A DNA stretch of 64,000 bases. Origin: Amphritea balenae. Lineage in GTDB: Bacteria > Pseudomonadota > Gammaproteobacteria > Pseudomonadales > Balneatricaceae. The notes beneath the pieces are model-generated. The model was not told the DNA's origin and did not search any database. It saw nothing but the letters and a program-made list of their open reading frames with translations. The first letter of the stretch is position 1; every line of letters begins with the position of its first letter. The stretch is taken from contig NZ_RQXV01000002.1 in NCBI RefSeq assembly GCF_003858655.1, positions 62,001 to 126,000 on the forward strand, given 5' to 3'. Positions 26,725 through 35,393 of this stretch are shown here, piece by piece. The translations under genes were made by a program, and so were the position numbers.

Positions 26725-28983
26725 TCATTCGATTGTGCCGTTAATAAACTCTCCAATAGCGGCACTGTTGTGGCTTTCTCTGATAAAGCTAAGCAGATCT
26801 GTCGAGGGCATTGGCTTGGCGTAGTAGTACCCCTGAATCATGTGGCAGCCCATTGTATTGAGCCGTTTTACCTGATCCAGGGTTTCAGCGCCTTCAGCCA
26901 GAACGGTAAAGTTCATTGCCAGGGCCATATCAGTGATCATTTTTACAATTAGCTGATTCTTTTTATTAGTTTCTAATTCAGTAATAAAGGCGCGATCAAT
27001 TTTGAGCTTGCTAAGTGGGATATCTGCCAGGTACTGCATAGATGAGTAGCCGGTACCAAAGTCATCTATCGCGATAGTAAAGCCTGCTTGCTGTAGTAAC
27101 TCCAGCTTATGAATACTGTTTTCAGGGTGCTCCATAAGCGTTGTCTCAGTGATTTCCAGTTCAACCTGATCAGGAGAAACCCCGTACTTTTTCAGAATAG
27201 TTTCTAACTGAAGCTGAAAATCATCCTGTTGCAGCTGCTTAGGTGAGATGTTGATGCTTACTCTGTCGAATTTTATTTCTTGTTTATTCCATTCGCTGAT
27301 CTGTTGCCCGACCATCTCAATGACAGCGTATCCCAGTTTGATGATAAGACTCGAAGCTTCAGCAACCGGAATAAATTCATAAGGTGAAACGGTGCGTTGT
27401 AGCTCTTTAGAGTTCCAGCGAATAAGCGCTTCAACAGCATTGAATTTATGGTTAGAAAAATCATATTGGGGCTGATAAACCATATGAAATTCTTTATTTC
27501 GCAGGGCATTGCGTATCGCACTGGCAATCAGCAGATCATTACTTAACTGGGAATCTATATCAGGAGAGTAGATGCTGATATCAGTTTTGCGTTGCTTTTT
27601 CGCCAGGGCCATAACAGAAAAGGCTTTATCAATGAGTGATTCAATACCATCACCATGTTGTGGGAAGAAACTGGCTCCGATTCTTATTGAGCAGTTAAGC
27701 TGATGATCAGCGATACGGTAAACCCGGTTGAGGTTGTCGTTTAACTGTTGTAATTGCAGAATGCGATCGCGCTCTTCCAGTTGCTCAGTGTTTGGGCTAT
27801 AGCCAATGAACCGGCTCTCAGAGAATACACCTAAGATTGACCGGTCATTAAATGAAGACTGGATACGACTACAGATCTGCTTCTGCAGTTCGTTTATGAC
27901 CTGGCTGGGGTAAGTTGCCGTCAACTGATTGAAATCATCGATACTGATGATCTGAAGCATACCGTCCTGTCCGGGGTTCAGATACTGATCGGCTACCAGT
28001 TGTTTGAAGTGCTTTTTATTTGGTAGTCCGGTGATCGCATCCTGTTCAAGAAACTCCATTAACGGGGTCAGAACCTTTCGGTTAAGGGTGTAGAAGAGTA
28101 GGGCGATAAAGCTGAAAATCGCGAGAAAATAGGCTAGCAGGCTGAGCGTGTTGCTAACGATAACAGAGTTCAGGATGCGCTTAGGAATAGTAAAAACCAG
28201 ATACCAGTCCGAGTTGGCGATAGGAAAGGAGCAGTATAAGAAATCCTGAGTATTTAGAAGTGTTTTATCACTGCTACTCAATATTGAAGATAGTGAGCGA
28301 TTATTCAGACCTGGCAGCTGTTTGATACCAGTATTATGTAGTTCCTGATTCGGATGAATGAGAATATTGCCATTTTGCTCAGCAAGAAAGGCGTAGCCCC
28401 CCATTCCCAGTTTTATATCGAGCACCGTTTGGGTAACGAAATCAAGCGCAAGATCCCCTGAGACAACCCCGGTAAATTGTTCATTCCTGAATATCGGGGC
28501 GGTAATTGCTATATAGCGCTGATTGTTAGCATCAAAACCAAGGTAGGGATCGGTCATGACCGGCTTTCCTGCTGCTTTACTGGCCTGATACCAGGGGCGG
28601 GTTCGGGGGTCATAACCCGGAGGGATATCCCAGTTAACAAACCAGCTATAACCGTCGCTCTCTAATCCATAGTAGAGGTAATAGAAGTTTTTAGCTTTAA
28701 AGGTCTGATTAAGATAGAACTCAAAGTTGGAATTTTGTCGTAAAGGTTGATCGCTGTCGGACATTGTCTTAGCAAAGTTTGCGATAATATCCAGATTGTC
28801 GTTAAACCAACGGCTCAGTTGTACCGATGCAAGATTGGCTTTTAGTAATTGCTCCTCTTGTAACGACTTGTGTAGATTGTGACGGACCTCAGAATAGGCG
28901 ACCAGCGTCGATGCCAGCAGACCAAGCAGCAGTAATGACAGGATGCTGTAAAACAGCTTGTTCTTATTATTAAGTTTTAGCAT
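26725..28983 (-). CDS. dCache-sensing EAL phosphodiesterase with degenerate GGDEF
   Basis: 752 residues. TM helix (about 10-30), periplasmic dCache sensor (about 35-270; contains the family pattern DPRTRPWYQASKAAGKPVMTDPY split as DPRTRPWYQ and TDPYLGF), second TM helix (about 280-300), then GGDEF-like and EAL domains. The cyclase signature is lost: GVFSESRF stands where RLGGDEF belongs. The EAL domain is intact (EALIRW, LEITETTLME, IDDFGTGYSSMQYL, LAEGAET), so it should be a c-di-GMP phosphodiesterase controlled by a small periplasmic ligand such as an amino or organic acid. Confidence 0.92.
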   Translation of the reverse strand: MLKLNNKNKLFYSILSLLLLGLLASTLVAYSEVRHNLHKSLQEEQLLKANLASVQLSRWFNDNLDIIANFAKTMSDSDQPLRQNSNFEFYLNQTFKAKNFYYLYYGLESDGYSWFVNWDIPPGYDPRTRPWYQASKAAGKPVMTDPYLGFDANNQRYIAITAPIFRNEQFTGVVSGDLALDFVTQTVLDIKLGMGGYAFLAEQNGNILIHPNQELHNTGIKQLPGLNNRSLSSILSSSDKTLLNTQDFLYCSFPIANSDWYLVFTIPKRILNSVIVSNTLSLLAYFLAIFSFIALLFYTLNRKVLTPLMEFLEQDAITGLPNKKHFKQLVADQYLNPGQDGMLQIISIDDFNQLTATYPSQVINELQKQICSRIQSSFNDRSILGVFSESRFIGYSPNTEQLEERDRILQLQQLNDNLNRVYRIADHQLNCSIRIGASFFPQHGDGIESLIDKAFSVMALAKKQRKTDISIYSPDIDSQLSNDLLIASAIRNALRNKEFHMVYQPQYDFSNHKFNAVEALIRWNSKELQRTVSPYEFIPVAEASSLIIKLGYAVIEMVGQQISEWNKQEIKFDRVSINISPKQLQQDDFQLQLETILKKYGVSPDQVELEITETTLMEHPENSIHKLELLQQAGFTIAIDDFGTGYSSMQYLADIPLSKLKIDRAFITELETNKKNQLIVKMITDMALAMNFTVLAEGAETLDQVKRLNTMGCHMIQGYYYAKPMPSTDLLSFIRESHNSAAIGEFINGTIE

Positions 28984-29132
28984 CGATTCGACGAATTAGT
29001 TTGGTAGTTTTTTTTCGAATACTGAGAATCATTCCCATCAATTATGGGTAGAATGCACTTTAACAGAATGGCTTGCCAGGGTCTTAAATGACCTATTTTT
29101 TATGTGTGAATTGTTGGCTTTTGGGTGGTTTC

Positions 29133-29146
29133 TTGATTTGCATCAA
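29133..29146. promoter_or_regulatory. FNR/Anr-type binding site
   Basis: TTGAT-TTGC-ATCAA, a perfect match to the FNR/Anr consensus TTGAT-N4-ATCAA. It lies between the divergent phosphodiesterase (start 28983) and the cupin gene (start 29286), about 145 bp from each. It suggests oxygen-responsive control of one or both; which promoter it serves is not clear because no strong -10 box is seen at the usual distance. Confidence 0.65.
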
Positions 29147-29285
29147 GTTTCAGTGCTGAGAGCTAGCACTGCCCAGTAACAAACTATGAACAGAAAATAA
29201 TAGTACGCTAGGGGCTGTGCAGGAATAATTTATATCAAGATCTTCATTAATATGTTGTAAGAATATACCGGGAGTCTATAAGACT

Positions 29286-29936
29286 ATGATAAACATGGAT
29301 TATTCCAAATCGGTAACCATTGATACTCTTGGACAGGAATGGGTTGCCAGCCCTATGTCGGGTGTATGGCGCAAGCCCCTTGCCCGTGAAGATGCAGAGC
29401 GTGGTCATGCGACCAGTATTGTGAAATATGATGCTGGGGCATCTTTTTCCGCCCATGGCCACCCGAAAGGCGAAGAGATTCTGGTATTGCAGGGCGTCTT
29501 CTCAGATGAAACCGGTGATTACCCGGCGGGAACATATTTTCGTAATCCTGAGGGGTTTAGCCATGCCCCGTTTAGTAAAGAAGGCTGTACTATTCTGGTG
29601 AAATTACATCAGTTTCAGGCTGAAGACAGTGCTCATATCTGTATCGACACTCGCAAGGCTCTGGTACAGCAACCGGGTGTTTGTAAACATTTACAGTTGC
29701 ATCAGTTTGCGAATGAACAGGTTGAGATGTTTCGTTGTATCGCTGATGCGGAACTCGATTTCAGTTATGCCGTTGATGGGTTAGAGATATATGTGATCTC
29801 AGGTAGTCTCTCGGACGAAGGCGGAGTCTACTATGCCGGGTACTGGACCCGAATGTATTCCGGCAAGGGTAAGTCTTATAAAGTGTCTGCCGGTAGCCTT
29901 ATATGGGTTAAAAGCAATCATTTGAGCCTTAGTTAA
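29286..29936 (+). CDS. ChrR-like cupin protein
   Basis: 216 residues from ATG 29286 (GGGAG eleven bases upstream; ATG 29295 is an alternative). The first cupin has the metal-binding pattern SAHGHPKGEEILVLQGVFSDETGDYPAGTYFRNP and FSHAP, as in the ChrR C-terminal cupin. A weaker second half (YVISGSLSDEGGVYYAGYWTRM) suggests a bicupin. No zinc-finger anti-sigma domain is present, so it is not a full ChrR. It is 2 bp upstream of the Nmad3-family gene, hence cotranscribed. Confidence 0.8.
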   Translation: MINMDYSKSVTIDTLGQEWVASPMSGVWRKPLAREDAERGHATSIVKYDAGASFSAHGHPKGEEILVLQGVFSDETGDYPAGTYFRNPEGFSHAPFSKEGCTILVKLHQFQAEDSAHICIDTRKALVQQPGVCKHLQLHQFANEQVEMFRCIADAELDFSYAVDGLEIYVISGSLSDEGGVYYAGYWTRMYSGKGKSYKVSAGSLIWVKSNHLSLS

Positions 29937-29938
29937 AC

Positions 29939-30784
29939 ATGAAGCTGATTCTCAGTCGCAAAGGTTTTGATTCCTCGGCAGGAGGCTGTCCAAGTCCGAT
30001 TCTACCCGATGGACGACTCCTTTCGTTGCCTATTCCCGATACAGCCTCTTCTGTACGGTATTCAGATTTACAGTATCCGGGGGTAAATAGTGGACGCCTT
30101 GTTTCACAGTTAAGCCGGGGACGGGTGAAAGGTTCTACGGGGGCTCATATAGATCCTGACCTTGATCGAAACTATCTTTCCCGAGCGAGCGGTTGGCGAC
30201 CATTACTTGGACAGACCGGATCAGCTCAGGGGCACCTGCGTAAGCAAGAAATAACAACGGGTGACCTGTTTCTGTTTTTTGGTTTGTTCAGGGATGCTGA
30301 GATACATAACCGGCGCTGGCGTTTTGTGCCGGGGTCCCGTCCCCGGCATATCATATGGGGCTGGATGAGTATTGGTAAGATACTGAATGTCGATAGCTCA
30401 GATCTGAGTGCATCACTCTGGTTAAATTATCATCCACATCTACAAGGTGGTTCAGACGCTAATAATACGCTCTATCTGTCCGCAGAATCCCTGATGTTAC
30501 CAGGTATTTATGATCTGCCTGCCTCAGGTGTATTCACAGAATATCATTCTGAGCTACAGCTGACTCATCCCGATTCTCCTAATCCTTCAGCCTGGCGGTT
30601 ACCTGAGTGGTTTTATCCTGAAACCCGGACTCCGCTGAGCTATCACGCTAAACCTGAACGCTGGTCCAGAGATGAGCGTTACTGCCGGTTGCAGTCTGCA
30701 GCACGAGGGCAGGAGTTTGTTCTTGATGTTGACCAGTATCCTGAACTGACAGACTGGTGTGCTAATTTATTAAGGCTTAGTTAG
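29939..30784 (+). CDS. Nmad3-family putative nucleotide modification protein
   Basis: 281 residues. MKLILSRKGFDSSAGGCPSPILPDGRLLSLPIPD at the start (here split: KGFDSSAGG and SPILPDGRLLSLPIPD), HIDPDLDR, GDLFLFFGLFRD and the late aromatic-rich region match what I know as nucleotide-modification-associated domain 3. That family was predicted from genome context to act with modified-base systems; its reaction is not established. Start ATG lies 2 bp after the cupin stop. There is no neighbouring DNA methylase, DNA glycosylase or phage gene, so the usual context is missing and the role here is open. Confidence 0.72.
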   Translation: MKLILSRKGFDSSAGGCPSPILPDGRLLSLPIPDTASSVRYSDLQYPGVNSGRLVSQLSRGRVKGSTGAHIDPDLDRNYLSRASGWRPLLGQTGSAQGHLRKQEITTGDLFLFFGLFRDAEIHNRRWRFVPGSRPRHIIWGWMSIGKILNVDSSDLSASLWLNYHPHLQGGSDANNTLYLSAESLMLPGIYDLPASGVFTEYHSELQLTHPDSPNPSAWRLPEWFYPETRTPLSYHAKPERWSRDERYCRLQSAARGQEFVLDVDQYPELTDWCANLLRLS

Positions 30785-30976
30785 TTTAATTTATTGTTAC
30801 TTTAACCCTTAGTTAATCAGATTTAAGTCATCATCACTCATGCGTTGCTAGCGGGTTTTAATATAACCCCCAAAATGAGTGATGCCGCTTCGAAATATCC
30901 TCAATGCCCGACTAGACTGGAATGATATTCGGATGAAACGAAAGGTTTAGTGCTCGGGTAGCACAGGGATAAGTCT

Positions 30977-31291
30977 ATGAAATTAGTTAAAGATCTGACC
31001 GATGATGGCATCATTTATTATTGGATTGATGAGGTGGGGGACCCTATTAGCGCTGATTTGCGCACCCTTGATGATGCAAGGGAGTGGCGTGTTCTTTATC
31101 TACATAATGCATACCAGGGTGCTGAGCGACGTACCTCAATCATTGATAGACGATATAACTCCGAAAAAAGACAATTTATGGAGCAAAACCATCAGTTTGC
31201 CCGGGGTAAATCTCAGGGAAGACGAGAGGCTGATATTCTTGTGACTGTTGATACGGATCTGGCAGCACAGAAAATTAAAGAATATTACTGA
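30977..31291 (+). CDS. Small conserved-looking protein with ERR/DRR motifs
   Basis: 104 residues, strongly charged, cytoplasmic. The central GAERRTSIIDRR and later GRREAD resemble short basic motifs found in several small gammaproteobacterial proteins of unknown function; I cannot name the family with certainty. AGGGAT precedes the ATG at plausible spacing. It is a single gene between the Nmad3 gene and the TetR regulator. Confidence 0.55.
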   Translation: MKLVKDLTDDGIIYYWIDEVGDPISADLRTLDDAREWRVLYLHNAYQGAERRTSIIDRRYNSEKRQFMEQNHQFARGKSQGRREADILVTVDTDLAAQKIKEYY

Positions 31292-31416
31292 GACTATTCA
31301 TGCGTGCTCTGTCGCGCGATCCATTCTTACATTGAACCGGTGCCAACTTTTACTATCAAATTAGTTTGTTATATCTATCCATCAGGACTTGAAGTATAAA
31401 ATTCCATGTCTATAAT

Positions 31417-31429
31417 TGACGAATCGTCA
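31417..31429. promoter_or_regulatory. Palindromic operator upstream of the TetR gene
   Basis: TGACG-AAT-CGTCA, centred 26 bp before the TetR start codon. The same TGACG-N3-CGTCA pattern precedes the MMPL transporter gene at 32257-32269, so this is a likely autoregulatory TetR operator. Confidence 0.7.
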
Positions 31430-31448
31430 TTTATAGGTTGTGTTATCC

Positions 31449-32204
31449 ATGAGTCCACGTCAGGTTGATCTTCAAACCCTTCATAATCGCGAGCAGATTC
31501 TGCTTGATGCGGCGATGGACCTGATTATGAAACAGGGTGTGGAAGGCTTAACAATGGATAAGCTTGTTCGTGAGGTACCTTATTCGAAAGGGACTGTATA
31601 CGGACACTTTTCCGGTAAGGAAGACCTGTTACTGGCAATTTGTAACAGGGGTATGGATCTGCTGGGTGGGTTGTTTGAGCGGGCACGACAGTTCGAAGGA
31701 ACCAGCCGGGAACGGATACTGGCAATACACTTTTCCTATCTGCTTTACTCTCGTCTTTATCCGATGATGTTTATGCTTGTTATTACGGCTAAATCACCAG
31801 GGGTGACTGAAAAAGCATCAGATCGACAGCGGGAAGAGCATCGTCAGCTGGAAGCTAAAATCAGCGGTGGCATTATTGCCGTTATTGAGCAGGCTCTTGC
31901 AGATCGTGAATGCGAGAATCCGTATCAACTGACTTCTGAGCAGATCGCTTTTTCTAACTGGTCTACTGCGTTTGGTTCAATCTCGTTACTGAGTAAGGAC
32001 TTTGAACAGTGTAGTGTCCGGGCGCAGTTGGATAGTGAGCAGGCGTTACTTAATAATATCAATCTGTTACTGGATGGATTGCACTGGCGCCCATTATTTT
32101 CTGAGTTTGACTACAATTTAACCCTGCAACGCTTTCGTAGCGAGATTTTTGCAGTAGAAGTTGAGATGTTGCGCGCCAAGGGAGTGGAGCTTCAGCCAAA
32201 TTAA
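31449..32204 (+). CDS. TetR/AcrR-family transcriptional regulator
   Basis: 251 residues from ATG 31449 (an in-frame GTG lies three codons upstream). N-terminal helix-turn-helix (about 15-62): REQILLDAAMDLIMKQGVEGLTMDKLV and SKGTVYGHFSGKEDLLLAIC, both typical. The remaining 180 residues are a ligand-binding and dimer domain without a recognisable subfamily; it is longer than the usual 190-210 residue TetR. It precedes a transport unit and shares an operator pattern with it, so it probably represses that unit and itself. Confidence 0.9.
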   Translation: MSPRQVDLQTLHNREQILLDAAMDLIMKQGVEGLTMDKLVREVPYSKGTVYGHFSGKEDLLLAICNRGMDLLGGLFERARQFEGTSRERILAIHFSYLLYSRLYPMMFMLVITAKSPGVTEKASDRQREEHRQLEAKISGGIIAVIEQALADRECENPYQLTSEQIAFSNWSTAFGSISLLSKDFEQCSVRAQLDSEQALLNNINLLLDGLHWRPLFSEFDYNLTLQRFRSEIFAVEVEMLRAKGVELQPN

Positions 32205-32223
32205 GCTGAAACATAAATAAACC

Positions 32224-32245
32224 AACGGCGTCGGCCGTTTTTTTT
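32224..32245 (+). terminator. Terminator of the TetR gene
   Basis: AACGGC-GTCG-GCCGTT followed by a T run to 32245, 20 bp after the TetR stop. It separates the regulator's transcript from the transporter unit, which then has its own promoter and operator. Confidence 0.85.
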
Positions 32246-32256
32246 AATAACAATAA

Positions 32257-32269
32257 TGACGTTTCGTCA
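32257..32269. promoter_or_regulatory. Palindromic operator upstream of the MMPL transporter
   Basis: TGACG-TTT-CGTCA inside the longer palindrome AATGACGTTTCGTCATT (32255-32271). Same half-sites and spacing as the site before the TetR gene. It overlaps an in-frame ATG at 32256, which argues for the start at 32286. Confidence 0.72.
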
Positions 32270-32285
32270 TTTTAAAGGCTTTCAT

Positions 32286-34607
32286 ATGAAGGAAAAACTA
32301 TTTGCTTCAGTGCTGCGACATCCAATACTGGTTGTGCTGTTCACCATAGTGCTGGTGGTTCTGGCTGCTGCCGGTGCTAAAAACCTGGTTTTTAAAAGTG
32401 ACTATCGGGTCTTTTTCAGTGATGAAAACCCCCAGTTGATCGCCTATGAGTCGATGCAGAACATCTATAACAAAAGCGACAACGTCTCTTTTATTGTGGT
32501 GCCTGCCGATGGCAATGTTTTCACACCTGAAACGCTGGATATTGTCGGTCGGATGACGACTGATGCCTGGCAGGTGCCTTACTCTACCCGGGTTGATTCG
32601 ATTACAAACTTCCAATATACCTGGGCGGAAGAGGATGACATGATCGTGGAAGATCTGGTGATGGAAGGTGTCGAGCTGGATCAGCCTGCACTGGACCGGA
32701 TCAGACAAATTTCGATCAGTGAGCCTCAGTTACTGAATAAGATTGTCTCTGAGCAGGGCCATGTGACGATTGTAAACGTAACGGTTCAGTTACCGGGTAT
32801 CGATCCGGTTGCGGAAGTGCCTGAAGTTGTCGCAAAAGTGAGGGAGATTCAGCAGCAGTTTATGGCTGAAAATCCGGGGCTTGAGATTAAGCTATCCGGT
32901 ATCGTTATGATGAATAACAGCTTTGCTGAATCCTCGTTGGAGGATAATGCTACTCTGGTGCCGGCTATGTTCGGGGTGGTGATTATTACCATGCTGTTTT
33001 TGCTGCGCACCTTTAGCGGTACGCTCTCTACTGTGGTGATCATTGCTGCCAGTATCGCCTCTGCAATGGGACTTGCTGGTTGGGGCGGATTATATCTGAC
33101 CGGGCCTTCAGCGGGTGCGCCTACGATGATTCTGACACTGGCGGTTGCGGACTGTGTTCATATTCTGAGCACAATGTTCTATGAGATGCGTCAGGGAGAG
33201 GAAAAGAAAAAAGCACTGCTTGATAGTCTGCGGATCAATTTTCAGCCGATTATGTTGACCAGCGTGACAACGGCGATTGGCTTCCTCAGTATGAACTTCT
33301 CTGACTCTCCTCCGTTCCGTGATCTGGGTAATATCGTAGCGGCAGGCGTAATGTTGGCTTTTGTGTTCTCAGTCACACTGTTCCCAGCATTGCTGATGAT
33401 TTTGCCGGTGCGGGTAAAAGTACGCACCGAGGAAGACCGGGACTGGACCCGTTCATTGGCGGGGTTTGTTACCGACAAGCGTAAACTGCTATTGCCGGGT
33501 ATGAGCGTTATTATGATTGCGCTGATCGCCTTCCTGCCACAGAACCGTCTCAATGATGATTTTGTTAAATACTTTGATACTTCAGTACCTTTCCGTCAGG
33601 CAACCGATTTTATGCAGGATAACCTGTCGGGCATGACTCAGCTGGAGATTTCTATTAACAGTGGCGAGTCAAGCGGCATTAATGATCCAAACTATCTGAT
33701 GAAGCTGGGAGCTTTCTCTGATTGGTTACGTGAACAGCCGGAAACCGATCATGTGAATACACTCAGTGATACGCTGATGCGTCTGAACAAAAACATGCAT
33801 GCTGATGATGAAACATATTACAGGCTGCCGGAAGATCGGGAACTCTCTGCGCAGTACTTGCTGCTGTATGAGATGTCTCTGCCTTATGGTCTGGATCTGA
33901 ATAATCAGTTGAACGTCGATAAGTCTTCAGTACGCTTAATCGGTACCTTCAGAAACATGACAAGTAATGAGCTGGTTAAGTTAGAGGAACGCATTAATAA
34001 CTGGTTTAAAACCAATGCCAGTGAATACAATGCTCAGGTCACCGGGCCTAACCTGATGTTTGCCCATATCAGTCAGCGTAATATTCAAAGTATGCTGACC
34101 GGTATCGCTCTGGCCCTGGTACTGATTTCGCTATTACTTGGCATTGCATTACGCTCAGTGCGTTTCGGACTGATCTCTTTGATACCGAACCTGGCGCCGG
34201 CGATGATGGGCTTTGGTATGTGGTACCTGATTGATGGTCAGGTAGGCCTGGGTTTATCCGTTGTAGCAGGCATGACCCTGGGTATTGTGGTTGATGATAC
34301 TGTGCACTTCCTGAGTAAGTATTTACATGCTCGTCGCCACAGAAATGCTGATGCTGAAGCGGCCGTACGTTATGCCTTTGGTAGTGTTGGGCGAGCATTA
34401 TGGGTAACCACTTTTGTCCTTGTCTGTGGCTTTATGGTGTTGGCGCAGTCCAGCTTTAAATTGAATGCTGATATGGGCTTCCTGACAGCAGTTACTATCC
34501 TGATTGCCCTTATTGTCGATTTCCTGTTCTTACCGCCACTGCTGATGAAGCTGGATGGTAACAAGGAAAAGATTACAGTTGAGAATTCTGTCGGAGTTGA
34601 AAAATGA
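32286..34607 (+). CDS. MMPL/RND-family transporter (HAE3-like)
   Basis: 773 residues from ATG 32286. Two tandem halves, each with one TM helix, a large periplasmic loop and a bundle of TM helices. Motifs: LAVADCVHILSTMFYEM in the first half, GIVVDDTVHFLSKYLHARR in the second; the paired acidic residues are typical of proton-driven RND transporters of the MMPL/HpnN type, which move lipids between membranes. It begins an operon with a LolA-like protein (4-bp overlap) and a beta-barrel protein. No membrane fusion protein is present, so this is not a classical drug pump. Confidence 0.9.
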   Translation: MKEKLFASVLRHPILVVLFTIVLVVLAAAGAKNLVFKSDYRVFFSDENPQLIAYESMQNIYNKSDNVSFIVVPADGNVFTPETLDIVGRMTTDAWQVPYSTRVDSITNFQYTWAEEDDMIVEDLVMEGVELDQPALDRIRQISISEPQLLNKIVSEQGHVTIVNVTVQLPGIDPVAEVPEVVAKVREIQQQFMAENPGLEIKLSGIVMMNNSFAESSLEDNATLVPAMFGVVIITMLFLLRTFSGTLSTVVIIAASIASAMGLAGWGGLYLTGPSAGAPTMILTLAVADCVHILSTMFYEMRQGEEKKKALLDSLRINFQPIMLTSVTTAIGFLSMNFSDSPPFRDLGNIVAAGVMLAFVFSVTLFPALLMILPVRVKVRTEEDRDWTRSLAGFVTDKRKLLLPGMSVIMIALIAFLPQNRLNDDFVKYFDTSVPFRQATDFMQDNLSGMTQLEISINSGESSGINDPNYLMKLGAFSDWLREQPETDHVNTLSDTLMRLNKNMHADDETYYRLPEDRELSAQYLLLYEMSLPYGLDLNNQLNVDKSSVRLIGTFRNMTSNELVKLEERINNWFKTNASEYNAQVTGPNLMFAHISQRNIQSMLTGIALALVLISLLLGIALRSVRFGLISLIPNLAPAMMGFGMWYLIDGQVGLGLSVVAGMTLGIVVDDTVHFLSKYLHARRHRNADAEAAVRYAFGSVGRALWVTTFVLVCGFMVLAQSSFKLNADMGFLTAVTILIALIVDFLFLPPLLMKLDGNKEKITVENSVGVEK

Positions 34608-35392
34608 ATATGATTAAACCTATAAACCTGCTGCTGACAGCTGTTTTGCTTAGTAGCCCTGTAATGGCGCAGACGCCTGAAGAGCGCGGACTAGAGATAG
34701 CAAAGGAAGCTAAACAGCGGGATTTAGGCTGGGGAGATATGCAGGCTGATATGCTGATGGTGCTGCGTAATAAACAGGGTGAAGAGAGTGTTCGGGAGAT
34801 TAGGCTTAAATCACTAGAGCAGGAAAATGACGGTGATAAAAGTCTGTCTGTGTTTGATAAGCCAAGAGATGTTAAAGGCACTGCGTTTCTGAGTTTCTCT
34901 CATCCGGTGGGTGCTGATGATCAATGGCTCTATCTGCCAGCCCTGAAACGGGTAAAGCGAATCGCGTCTCGTAATAAGTCAGGCCCGTTTATGGGATCAG
35001 AATTCGCGTTTGAAGACCTGTCGTCTTTTGAAATTGAAAAGTACAGCTATAAGTTTATTCAGGATGAGGCGTGCGAAGCAGGACAGTGTTTCGTGGTTGA
35101 CCAGTATCCGGTGGATAAAAATTCAGGTTATACCCGTCGGGTTGTCTGGATGGATCATGAGGAATACCGGATCTGGAAAGTTGAGTTCTACGACCGGAAA
35201 AACAGTCTTCTCAAAACCCTGACATTTAGTGGTTATCAGCAATACCTGGATAAATACTGGCGTGCGGACCTGCAGCAGATGACCAACCATCAGAACGGTA
35301 AAAGTACCGATCTGAAGTGGGGCAACTATCAGTTCAGAGTAGGGCTGAGTGATAAAGATTTTAATAAAAACTCCCTGAAACGGGCGCGCTAA
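34604..35392 (+). CDS. LolA-like outer membrane lipoprotein-sorting protein
   Basis: 262 residues with a signal peptide (cleavage after VMAQ or nearby). Contains the pattern of the outer-membrane lipoprotein-sorting family: MQADMLMVLRNKQGEE, FLSFSHPVGADDQWLYLPALKRVKRIASRNKSG (split as DDQWLYLPALKRVKRI), GSEFAFEDLSSFE. The fold is an open beta barrel that carries lipid in the periplasm. ATG overlaps the transporter stop by 4 bp, implying coupled translation and a shared substrate, probably a lipid or lipoprotein. Confidence 0.9.
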   Translation: MNMIKPINLLLTAVLLSSPVMAQTPEERGLEIAKEAKQRDLGWGDMQADMLMVLRNKQGEESVREIRLKSLEQENDGDKSLSVFDKPRDVKGTAFLSFSHPVGADDQWLYLPALKRVKRIASRNKSGPFMGSEFAFEDLSSFEIEKYSYKFIQDEACEAGQCFVVDQYPVDKNSGYTRRVVWMDHEEYRIWKVEFYDRKNSLLKTLTFSGYQQYLDKYWRADLQQMTNHQNGKSTDLKWGNYQFRVGLSDKDFNKNSLKRAR

Positions 35393-35393
35393 A

